DNA from: Acidobacteriota bacterium | GTDB lineage: Bacteria > Acidobacteriota > Blastocatellia > Pyrinomonadales > Pyrinomonadaceae | Direction: 5' to 3' | Assembly (NCBI GenBank): GCA_963169175.1 | Contig: CAUJFK010000327.1 | Location: 1 to 7,136 of the forward strand | DNA length: 7,136 bases | The notes under the pieces: model-generated | The model's input: only the letters and a program-made list of their open reading frames with translations | What the model was told of the DNA's origin: nothing | The model's database searches: none | Shown: in pieces, positions 1-6,717 of the stretch | How positions within the stretch are numbered: position 1 is the stretch's first letter | How the letters are laid out: each line of letters begins with the position of its first letter | Program-made: the position numbers and the translations under genes

Positions 1-2
1 AG

Positions 3-1844
3 ACAACGAAGATAAAGATCGGCCCAAGCGGGACGCATCAGGTGACCGAGGATTACACGTTTGATGCTCAGACGGGACTCTTGACACGTCAGCAGGCAAC
101 AAAGAACGGCTCGGCGTTTATTGACCTGAACTACGACTACGCCCGAAATAATTCGGTTGGATCATTGAACGGCAAGACGGGGCATCTGACGAAGACGACG
201 GACAATCTTGACAGTGGCCGGAACCGTGGGTACGAGTTCGATGTTCTAGGCAGATTGACGAAGGCGAAAGGCGGGCCGACCGGGAATCTGTGGAATCAGG
301 AATACACGTATGATCGATATGGGAACAGGACCAATGTGACCGCTTGGGGAGTTTCGGATGACCAGGCATCGAACCCGATCCCCATCGATGGCATCCCAAA
401 CCTGACCTATGCCAACGAGACGAACCGCATCACGACAAGCGGCTATCAATACGACGTAAACGGAAATATGATCCGCTCGCTGGCGGAGGACGGTGTGACG
501 TGGGTCAAATACGAATACGACGCCGCGAACCGGTTGAATATAATCGGGAAGGATGACGCGAACCAGACACAGCTTGAGCGGTTCCAATACGACCACACAA
601 ACGCCAGAGTCCAATCGCACGACCCGGCGACGAATCAGTACAAGACATATGTGAGCGCCGGCGGGACGACCCTGTCCGAGTTTACCGAGACCGCGATCAA
701 CGTTCCCGTGTGGACAAAGAGCTACACGTATCTGGGCGGCTCGCAACTGGCAACGATCACTCCGAACGGCGCAAGTGAAACGGTAGAATTCAACCACCCC
801 GACCGGCTTGGGACAAAAACAAAGACAAACCAATCCGCCGGAACATCCACCGAACAGGCACATCTCCCGTTCGGCCGCCCGCTCGACGCGGAAACGTCTC
901 CGCCAATGGCCGGCAACAATAAACGCTTCACCAGCTACGACCGAAGCTCGTTCACAAAACTCGATTACGCGGTGAACCGAACCTACGATTCAAAACTCGG
1001 CAGGTTCACTCAGGTCGATCCGATAGGCATGCAAGCCGCATCCCTCGCCGCCCCGCAAACGCTGAATTTATACAGCTACTGCGGAAACGATCCGATCAAC
1101 TTTACCGATCCCAGCGGCCTATTTTTCGGAAGTTTCTTCCGCTGGCTGGGCAGGCTGATCATGAGCCTGTTCCGCTCACACGTCGCCCGGAGGATCGCCA
1201 TCAGATTTGTCGTAAACTTTGCATTGTCAGGCGGCAACTTCGGCGTCGCAATAAGAAGCGTGATTCCTGACATATTGCAATCGACCGGACTCTTCCCCGA
1301 TCCCCGCTCGACCGTACCGTGGCTGGCCGGAACCAGGCTTCCAATAAGCCTCGGAACGAGCGCCTTAAGCAAGTATATTATTTATGACTTCCTCGCGGTA
1401 GTTGATGATCCTAGAATCTTTGATCTGACATTTACGGCGATTTTGGACGCGTTTCAAGTACTGAGGTCCGACCCGAAATGCGCAAAATTGTTCGGGCTAC
1501 TGGATAAAAAGGGCAGATTTAGCGAAGCAAAATTCAAACAACTAATAAAGGATGTCACATTTACTCCCGCCCCCAATTCTGGAGGCCCAATGGCTCAGAC
1601 CCGTGGCAAAAGCATCACGCTATACGGAGGATTCTATCAGGACGGCCGATTTAGAGTGAGCCCCCAGCCGTACTCGCTTCAGAATCCACGTCAAGGAAGG
1701 GCACAGACGGTGTTACACGAGTTGGGCCATACCAAAGGGATTTTGATTTCTCCAGATGCGGCCGGACTTCCAAACGGTAAAAAATCCGCCTGGAAACCTA
1801 AATTTGAAAACAATAAGGGACAACTGCCGGGCCGGGCTAAATAA
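3..1844 (+). CDS. RHS/YD-repeat protein with C-terminal zincin-like metallopeptidase tip (5' end outside window)
   Basis: The frame is open to the left edge, so the true start lies upstream; a GTG at 42 is an internal codon used here only for numbering. From it, residues 1-250 are YD repeats (YEFDVLGR, YDRYGNR, YQYDVNGN, YEYDAANR). The RHS core runs from HPDRLG (about 252) to NLYSYCGNDPINFTDPSG, ending near 359. After DPSG comes an unrelated tip of about 240 residues. It has a hydrophobic, Arg-containing stretch (360-412), a segment with DPKC, then VLHELGH with H559, E560 and H563, the HExxH zinc/catalytic signature of zincins. No third ligand can be assigned. In RHS and WapA proteins the repeats form a shell around a variable, often toxic tip. 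A peptidase tip is therefore supported by the motif, while a toxin role is inferred. The tip is AT-richer than the core, as is common for exchanged tips. A lipoprotein gene follows after 28 bases. Confidence 0.9.
   Translation, partial: TTKIKIGPSGTHQVTEDYTFDAQTGLLTRQQATKNGSAFIDLNYDYARNNSVGSLNGKTGHLTKTTDNLDSGRNRGYEFDVLGRLTKAKGGPTGNLWNQEYTYDRYGNRTNVTAWGVSDDQASNPIPIDGIPNLTYANETNRITTSGYQYDVNGNMIRSLAEDGVTWVKYEYDAANRLNIIGKDDANQTQLERFQYDHTNARVQSHDPATNQYKTYVSAGGTTLSEFTETAINVPVWTKSYTYLGGSQLATITPNGASETVEFNHPDRLGTKTKTNQSAGTSTEQAHLPFGRPLDAETSPPMAGNNKRFTSYDRSSFTKLDYAVNRTYDSKLGRFTQVDPIGMQAASLAAPQTLNLYSYCGNDPINFTDPSGLFFGSFFRWLGRLIMSLFRSHVARRIAIRFVVNFALSGGNFGVAIRSVIPDILQSTGLFPDPRSTVPWLAGTRLPISLGTSALSKYIIYDFLAVVDDPRIFDLTFTAILDAFQVLRSDPKCAKLFGLLDKKGRFSEAKFKQLIKDVTFTPAPNSGGPMAQTRGKSITLYGGFYQDGRFRVSPQPYSLQNPRQGRAQTVLHELGHTKGILISPDAAGLPNGKKSAWKPKFENNKGQLPGRAK
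42..593 (+). repeat. long direct repeat, first copy (second copy 3059-3610)
   Basis: These 552 bases of the intact RHS gene have an ungapped counterpart 3017 bases downstream in the RHS relic. Residues 134-168 (GYQYDVNGNM through RLNII) are identical in all 35 positions between copies, although 14 of the 35 codons differ silently. A third, short copy of part of this block (441-518) lies at 2391-2468. The copies are in the same orientation, so recombination between them would delete the lipoprotein and ankyrin genes. Confidence 0.85.
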
Positions 1845-1861
1845 CGTTCCCACGTCATATT

Positions 1862-1867
1862 AGGCGG
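1862..1867 (+). promoter_or_regulatory. ribosome binding site of the lipoprotein gene
   Basis: AGGCGG lies 5 bases before the ATG at 1873 and differs from the consensus AGGAGG at one position. It supports the 1873 start and independent translation of the lipoprotein from the same transcript as the RHS gene upstream. No promoter or terminator is evident in the 28-base gap. Confidence 0.5.
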
Positions 1868-1872
1868 ATCAT

Positions 1873-2373
1873 ATGAAAGTACTGATTTATTCAGTGATCA
1901 TTCTCTTATTTGCTTCGTGTGGCCCCGAAAGATCGAAGTCGCCGATCGATCAACAAACGAATAGCGAAACTACCGTAGAATCTGTATCGGTGGACTTCTG
2001 TGAATTGGTGGATAAGGCAGAGACATACAATGGGAAACGGGTGGAAACGAGGGCTATTTTGCTCGCTGGTTTCGAAAGCGCCTTCCTTTACGATCCCAAA
2101 TGTGTCACGGACGAGAGGCTTGTTTGGTTTGTGATCAGCGAAGCTGGGGCGGAAAAGAAGTTGAGTGAATACCTTACTCCAGATACAACGGAATTTCGAG
2201 CCGTAGGATTAAATCGGGTGAAAGGAAAGTTTATCGGAGTGTTTCGAACACCGAACGGTAAAGGCTTTGGACATCTGAATTCGTCTAATTATCAGTTCGA
2301 AATTGCTGATGTTTACGAGCTACAACGGGTTCCCGATAGCATTCCGTACCCCTGGCCGAAACCGAAACCTTGA
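1873..2373 (+). CDS. small lipoprotein, candidate immunity protein for the RHS tip
   Basis: The 166-residue product starts with a type II signal peptide: K2, a hydrophobic core (residues 3-14) and lipobox FASC with the lipidated cysteine at 16. Gly follows the cysteine rather than Asp, which fits outer-membrane sorting. A polar linker (17-38) leads to a compact domain opening with DFCELVDKAETYNGKRV, then a strand pattern AILLAGFESAFLYDPKC with C43 and C77 able to pair. It contains a GHLN segment near 133-136 and ends in a Pro-rich tail. The layout 'CELV...Y.GK.V..RA....GFE...LYD..C...GHL' recalls small lipoprotein or secreted proteins, possibly OB-fold-like, that I associate with Acidobacteriota; this is recollection, not a search. 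It sits directly behind an RHS tip, where immunity genes normally lie, and would be in the right compartment to block a periplasmic peptidase. It could equally be an unrelated lipoprotein. Confidence 0.8.
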   Translation: MKVLIYSVIILLFASCGPERSKSPIDQQTNSETTVESVSVDFCELVDKAETYNGKRVETRAILLAGFESAFLYDPKCVTDERLVWFVISEAGAEKKLSEYLTPDTTEFRAVGLNRVKGKFIGVFRTPNGKGFGHLNSSNYQFEIADVYELQRVPDSIPYPWPKPKP

Positions 2374-2390
2374 GCGCTAGAGACTGTCCA

Positions 2391-2468
2391 ACCTATCCAA
2401 ACGACGCAAACGCCAATATGATCCGCTCGCTGGCGGAGGACGGCGTGACGTGGATCAAAGACGAATAG
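2391..2468 (+). pseudogene. decayed RHS-repeat scrap
   Basis: This stretch aligns without gaps to bases 441-518 of the first RHS gene at a constant offset of 1950. Over 2401-2460 there are 54 of 60 matching bases, including a 29-base perfect run at 2415-2443. Read in the RHS frame it preserves NMIRSLAEDGVTW and ends at TAG (2466-2468), where the parent has a Tyr codon of a YD motif. Six of the 25 sense codons differ by amino acid and only one silently, which is the mark of unselected decay. It lies 17 bases after the lipoprotein stop and 22 bases before the ankyrin gene. It is best read as the footprint of an RHS segment that once preceded the ankyrin gene. Confidence 0.85.
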
Positions 2469-2490
2469 CTTCGATGTCAATTGAGACAAT

Positions 2491-2967
2491 ATGAGAAAAA
2501 AATGGACGACCGGAATCGCTGTGGCATTCGTCGTGCTCTCCTGTTTATCCTGCGTTATCGGATGGGGACTTTTTCGCCTGTTTAAGGAACAGATCTTTCT
2601 ACAAGCGTGTGGACAGGGCAGCACAAGCGTTGTTCGTTACCTTCTAAATGGCGGGGTTTCTGTTGAAGCTCGTGACGGGTGGAATAGTGGTTGCTTATTC
2701 TACGCTGCGGCGAACGGACGTGACGAGATCGTCACATTGCTGATCTCACGTGGAATCGATGTTAATTCGATATATCGAATGAATTTTACAGCACTTATGA
2801 TGGCGGCTGCAAATGGTAAACTTGAGACGGTGAAACTTCTGATTCGTCACGGCGCAAACATTCATCTCCGCGATTCAAACGGCAAAACGGCTCTCGATTA
2901 CGCGGCTGAACAAAAGCACCCAGAAATTGTCGAGATTCTGAAACAATCGGGCTATACTTCCAATTAG
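2491..2967 (+). CDS. membrane-anchored ankyrin-repeat protein
   Basis: The 158-residue product has a positively charged N-terminus (RKK) and one hydrophobic helix at about 7-30, probably an inner-membrane anchor. C18 could serve as a weak lipobox cysteine, but the hydrophobic run continues past it. Ankyrin repeats follow: a degenerate one at 33-61, then 64-95, 97-128 and 130-158. The clearest are TALMMAAANGKLETVKLLIRHGANIH and KTALDYAAEQKHPEIVEILK, both matching the ankyrin consensus. The domain would face the periplasm or cytoplasm depending on orientation and act as a binding surface, with no enzyme motif. The start is the first ATG of the frame before the anchor; the ribosome site is weak. 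Ankyrin-repeat proteins are a known immunity-like class in polymorphic toxin loci, and the gene sits between two RHS remnants, so an orphan immunity role is plausible but unproven. Confidence 0.85.
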   Translation: MRKKWTTGIAVAFVVLSCLSCVIGWGLFRLFKEQIFLQACGQGSTSVVRYLLNGGVSVEARDGWNSGCLFYAAANGRDEIVTLLISRGIDVNSIYRMNFTALMMAAANGKLETVKLLIRHGANIHLRDSNGKTALDYAAEQKHPEIVEILKQSGYTSN

Positions 2968-3028
2968 AACCCGTCGCGATTTGGACCCAGGGGACATCTT
3001 TGTCTTCCTAGGATAGGCTCAAACGGCC

Positions 3029-4687
3029 AAAATAAGGATGCTACGCGGGACATCTCAGATGACTGACGAGAACATATTCGGCCAACGGATTGGATTGCTG
3101 ACAAATCAAAAGGCCACGAAGAACGGTTTGGCGTTTATTGATCGTTAGTACGAATACGCACGCAATAATTCGGTCGGCACCTTGAACGGCAAGACGGGGC
3201 ATTTGATGAAGATCACGGACAATCTGAATAACGCGAAGAACCGCGAGTATGAATTCGATGTGCTTGGAAGATTGACAAAAGCAAAAGGCGGGCTGACGGG
3301 GAATTTGTGGGATCAGGCCTACAGCTACGACCGTTGGGGGAACAGGTTGACCGTTGCCGTTCGTACCGGAAGCGTCGCGGCCGACGGTTCGCCAATGCCG
3401 GCCGACGGCATTCCGAATCTTGCTTACGACAACACATCAAACCGAATCACAACTGCGGGCTACCAATACGACGTGAACGGCAACATGATCCGCAGCTTGG
3501 CCGAGGACGGCGTGACTTGGGTCAAATACGAATACGACGCCGCCAATCGTTTGAACATCATCCGCAAAGACGACGCCGGTCTAACCCAACTCGAACGTTT
3601 CCAATACGACCAACTGGGGCGAGTGCGGCTATCAAGGACACTTGAGAATATCGCGACCGAAGACCCTTACAACGAACAGCACGGGATAAAGGTCGAGACG
3701 CGTTATTCGACGGGCAATCCGAATAGTTACCAGATTACCTCGAACCCATTCCGTGCGGCTTTCGCAACGCAGGCAACGAACGAACCGACAATGGGCTGGA
3801 CTCGCTCAAAGAGTTGGAACACGGGCCGCAAGAGCGAGGTCGAAACATTCTCCGGCTCCGCATTGCCCGCCCCGTGGGGAACGAACCCGGTTTCGACGGG
3901 CATCATCACAACCGACATTGACGCTGACCGGACGCTTGTTACCGATCAGGCCGGAAAGCAAAGGATCAGCAAGACAAATGCACTCGGCCAACTGAAAGAG
4001 GTTTGGGAGATACTTAGCGGCAGCGAGACGGGATCGGAGAGTGTCAGTTTCCCGAACACCGGCATCGCTCACGGTTTCAGGACCGCGTACAGCTACGACA
4101 CGCTCAATAATCTCACAACCGTAAACCAGGGCGTCCAGACGCGCGCGTTTACATACGACAGCCTTTCGCGATTGCTGACGGCAACGAATCCCGAAAGCGG
4201 GCTGATCAGCTACGTTTACGATAACAACGGCAACCTCACGAGCAAGGTCGATGCGAGAGGCGTTAAGACGGATTATGTTTACGACGCACTGAACCGCGTC
4301 ACGAATCGCAACTATTCATTGACCGGCGCGACACCGCCGAACTATCAAGCCACGCCGAACGTCAGCTATACTTACGACAATCTCCCGAACGCCAAAGGCA
4401 AGCTGGCAAAAGTAACAAACGGCACGGGCACAGACCGCTCGACAACGGAATACACGGCATTCGACATCTTAGGACGTGTGACGGCGAGCAGACAGACAAC
4501 CGATAACGCGACCTACGGCAACGGCACGACCGACAGTTTGATGACGTATGGCTATAACTTGTCAGGTGCGTTGATCGAGCAGCAATATCCGTCAGGGCGA
4601 AAGGTGCAGAATGTTCTCGATGCCGATGGTTCGCTCGAATTGGCCGGCGGGTTGTCGTTTGCGGTGGTGCTGGTTGTTGGAATTTGA
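3029..4687 (+). pseudogene. RHS/YD-repeat relic: interrupted, rearranged and lacking core and tip
   Basis: From about 3029 the sequence matches the first RHS gene. The reading MTDENIFGQRIGLLTNQKATKNG from an ATG at 3059 runs 29 codons to an in-frame TAG (3146-3148), then resumes in the same frame with YEYARNNSVGTLNGKTGHL. Bases 3059-3610 align to 42-593 with no gap, about 133 of 184 residues identical by hand count. At 3601-3612 (FQYDQ) the homology stops and a different repeat class begins: LGRVRLSRTLEN, NEQHGIKVETRY, TDQAGKQRISKTNALGQL, YDNNGNLTSKVDARG, YPSGRKVQNVLDADGSL. In related RHS proteins as I recall them, this block lies N-terminal to the repeats that precede it here, so the order is permuted. 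After about 4638 the RHS pattern is lost, and a TGA at 4685 closes the frame. There is no HPDRLG/DPxG core and no tip. A shorter product from TTG 3182 or ATG 3206 cannot be excluded, since 500 codons remain open. Bases 2968-3028 upstream hold nothing recognisable. Confidence 0.85.
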
Positions 4688-4702
4688 TAGATTCAAACGG
4701 TT

Positions 4703-6424
4703 ATGAACAATCGGATGAGAGTGTTTCAGGCGGTTTTTATTGTTTTTTCGCTGGCGGTATTGCCGGTTGCGGGACTTGGGGCATCGCCGGACCCGGTGCG
4801 GGGGAAGCACGCGATGGTTGCATCGCAGCATGTGCTGGCTTCGCAGATCGGGGCGGACGTGATGAAAAAGGGCGGCAACGCGGTCGATGCGGCTATCGCG
4901 GTCGGGCTTGCGTTGGCGGTCGTTTACCCTGAGGCGGGAAATATTGGCGGCGGCGGATTTATGCTGATCAGGCGGCCGGACGGGAAGGCATTTGCGATCG
5001 ATTACCGCGAGATGGCTCCAAACGCCGCGGACCGCGACGTTTTTATCGGCAAGGACGGCAAGCTGATAGACGGCGAAGGCGGTTCGACCGTCGGCTACCG
5101 TGCGTCGGGTGTTCCCGGAACGCTGGCCGGGTTCGATCTCGCGTTCAAAAAATACGGTTCGGGCAAGATCAAGTGGGCCGACCTTGTCGAACCGGCCCGA
5201 AAGCTGGCGGCCGATGGGTATGTCCTTTCATATCGCCTTGCCAATCTGCTTCACGCCTATCGCAATACGCTGGCGCGCTATCCGGACAGCAAGCGGATTT
5301 TCCTGAATGACGGCAAGTATTATAAGGAAGGCGATCTTTTCAAACAGCCTGACCTTGCCGCAACGCTTGCACGGGTCGAAAAGGACGGAGCACAGGAGTT
5401 TTATACCGGCCGGACCGCTCAGTTGATCGCCGACGATATGAAGGCCAGCAACGGCCTGATCACGCTTGACGATCTAAAGAACTACACCGCAAAGGAACGC
5501 GAACCGCTCCGCAGCACGTATCGCGGATACGAGGTCATAACGATGCCGCCGCCAAGCTCAGGCGGGATCGTGATGCTGCAGATACTGAATATGATGGAAC
5601 CCTTTGACGTAAAGTCGATGGGTTTCAATTCGTCCACCGAACTGCATCTTTATGCCGAAGCCTCGCGGCGTGCGTTTGCCGATCGGTCGGAGTACATGGC
5701 GGACCCTGATTTTGCCGAGGTTCCCGTTTCGATACTTGTTAAACGAACATATGCAGCGCAGCGAATGAGGTCGTTCGATCCGAAAAAGGCTACGCCGAGC
5801 GCTACGCTGAAACCGGGCGATCTGAACATTTCTGAAGGAACTGAGACGACGCATTTTACGGTCGTCGATCCGGCGGGAACGGTTGTGTCGAATACTTATA
5901 CGATCAACGATCTGTACGGCTCAAGCGTAACCGCAAAGGGAACCGGAGTTTTGCTTAATGACGAAATGGACGATTTTGCCGCGCGTCCAGGCAAAGCAAA
6001 TATGTTCGGCCTAATACAGGGCGAACGCAATAAAGTGGAAGGCGGCAAGCGGCCGCTGTCGTCAATGACGCCGACGATCGTTTTGCGAAAAGATGGTTCG
6101 CCATGGTTTGCACTCGGTGCCCGCGGAGGGCCGCGGATCATTTCAGCCGTTGTCCAAAGTGTGATAAACGTGATCGATTTCGATATGGATATCCAACAGG
6201 CGATCGACGCCCCGCGGATACATCATCAATGGCTGCCTGACCAGATCTTTTATGAACAATTCGGCATTTCAGCGGATACGATGAATGTGCTTTCATCATA
6301 TGGTCATAAGTTCGTTGAGAAGCCGGGCAATATCGCGTCTGCGACCGCGATCATGATCGATAAAGATGGCGTACGGGTTGGTGCGATCGACTCAAGGAGT
6401 GATGGAGCAGCGGTGGGATACTAG
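4703..6424 (+). CDS. ggt: gamma-glutamyltransferase (glutathione hydrolase) precursor
   Basis: The 573-residue product transfers or hydrolyses the gamma-glutamyl group of glutathione and related peptides, typically in the periplasm. A signal peptide occupies about 1-27 (hydrophobic core VFQAVFIVFSLAVLPVAG, likely cut after GLGA). The large-subunit region shows VYPEAGNIGGGGFMLIRR and DYREMAP with R102, the expected glutamate-carboxylate ligand. Self-cleavage is expected before T382 in TTHFTVVD, making T382 the nucleophile of the small subunit. T400, N402, E421, D424, S453/S454 (RPLSSM) and G474/G475 match the known active-site set; E421 is Glu as in human GGT1, where E. coli has Gln. The segment between NDEMDDF and RPLSSM has the same length as in E. 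coli, so a lid loop is probably present, with Phe (NMFGL) in place of the lid Tyr. Length is normal for the family. The start is ATG 4703 or 4715; neither has a good ribosome site. It begins 15 bases after the RHS relic. Confidence 0.96.
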   Translation: MNNRMRVFQAVFIVFSLAVLPVAGLGASPDPVRGKHAMVASQHVLASQIGADVMKKGGNAVDAAIAVGLALAVVYPEAGNIGGGGFMLIRRPDGKAFAIDYREMAPNAADRDVFIGKDGKLIDGEGGSTVGYRASGVPGTLAGFDLAFKKYGSGKIKWADLVEPARKLAADGYVLSYRLANLLHAYRNTLARYPDSKRIFLNDGKYYKEGDLFKQPDLAATLARVEKDGAQEFYTGRTAQLIADDMKASNGLITLDDLKNYTAKEREPLRSTYRGYEVITMPPPSSGGIVMLQILNMMEPFDVKSMGFNSSTELHLYAEASRRAFADRSEYMADPDFAEVPVSILVKRTYAAQRMRSFDPKKATPSATLKPGDLNISEGTETTHFTVVDPAGTVVSNTYTINDLYGSSVTAKGTGVLLNDEMDDFAARPGKANMFGLIQGERNKVEGGKRPLSSMTPTIVLRKDGSPWFALGARGGPRIISAVVQSVINVIDFDMDIQQAIDAPRIHHQWLPDQIFYEQFGISADTMNVLSSYGHKFVEKPGNIASATAIMIDKDGVRVGAIDSRSDGAAVGY

Positions 6425-6426
6425 CG

Positions 6427-6660
6427 CGATTGCGGATGGCGGATTTGGGATTGCGGATTCAACCCTGCAGGAGAGGCTGCGGTTTGAAATCTCCCATGTT
6501 CGAGATTGATCTCTGCACCTTTGGACAATCTTTCTTGTTCATCCTATTAGGCTATTCGGTGGTAAACAGTTACGAACCACAGAAGAAGATGAAGAAATCG
6601 GAATTTTGGAACAAGAGATTCGCCTCTGTTCGGCAATCCCAAATCCAAAATCCACAATCG
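6427..6660. mobile_element. MITE-like intergenic repeat with 28-base imperfect inverted ends
   Basis: Bases 6427-6454 and 6633-6660 are inverted repeats, 24 of 28 positions paired, with the inner 14 bases (GGATTTGGGATTGC) fully complementary. The 178 bases between them have no convincing gene. They include an ACCACAGAAGAAGATGAAGAA patch near 6577 resembling purine-rich intergenic repeats seen in many bacterial genomes. The left end starts 2 bases after the gamma-glutamyltransferase stop. No target-site duplication is visible and there is no transposase, so it could be a non-autonomous element, a remnant, or a folded repeat working as an mRNA 3' structure between the converging genes. This accounts for most of the gene-free stretch 6425-6717. 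Confidence 0.6.
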
Positions 6661-6717
6661 GCAGAACCACCCCGTCAGCCGAAGTTGCTGCCACCCTTCC
6701 CTAGGTAAGGACGGGAG

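Noticed and set aside
42..44. GTG at 42 as the real start of the first RHS gene
   Set aside because: The frame is open to the window edge, and the homologous residues before it (for example G-T-x-Q) also occur in the relic, so the coding region extends upstream.
246..863. 205-codon open frame on the minus strand inside the first RHS gene
   Set aside because: It is antisense to clear YD repeats and core. A similar reading recurs opposite the RHS scrap only because the sense sequence is repeated.
3059..4640. YD repeats as a CRISPR-like or simple tandem array
   Set aside because: Spacing and sequence vary and the periodicity is in protein motifs; there is no constant DNA repeat with unique spacers.
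6430..6708. 92-codon open frame on the plus strand between the converging genes
   Set aside because: Both ends are translations of the inverted repeats, the middle has no domain or codon-bias signal, and there is no ribosome site.
6671..6715. Possible terminator (CCCGTC/GACGGG arms and the near-palindrome CCTTCCCTAGGTAAGG)
   Set aside because: The outer stem is only 6 pairs with a long loop, the inner palindrome has mismatches and almost no loop, and no T-run follows.
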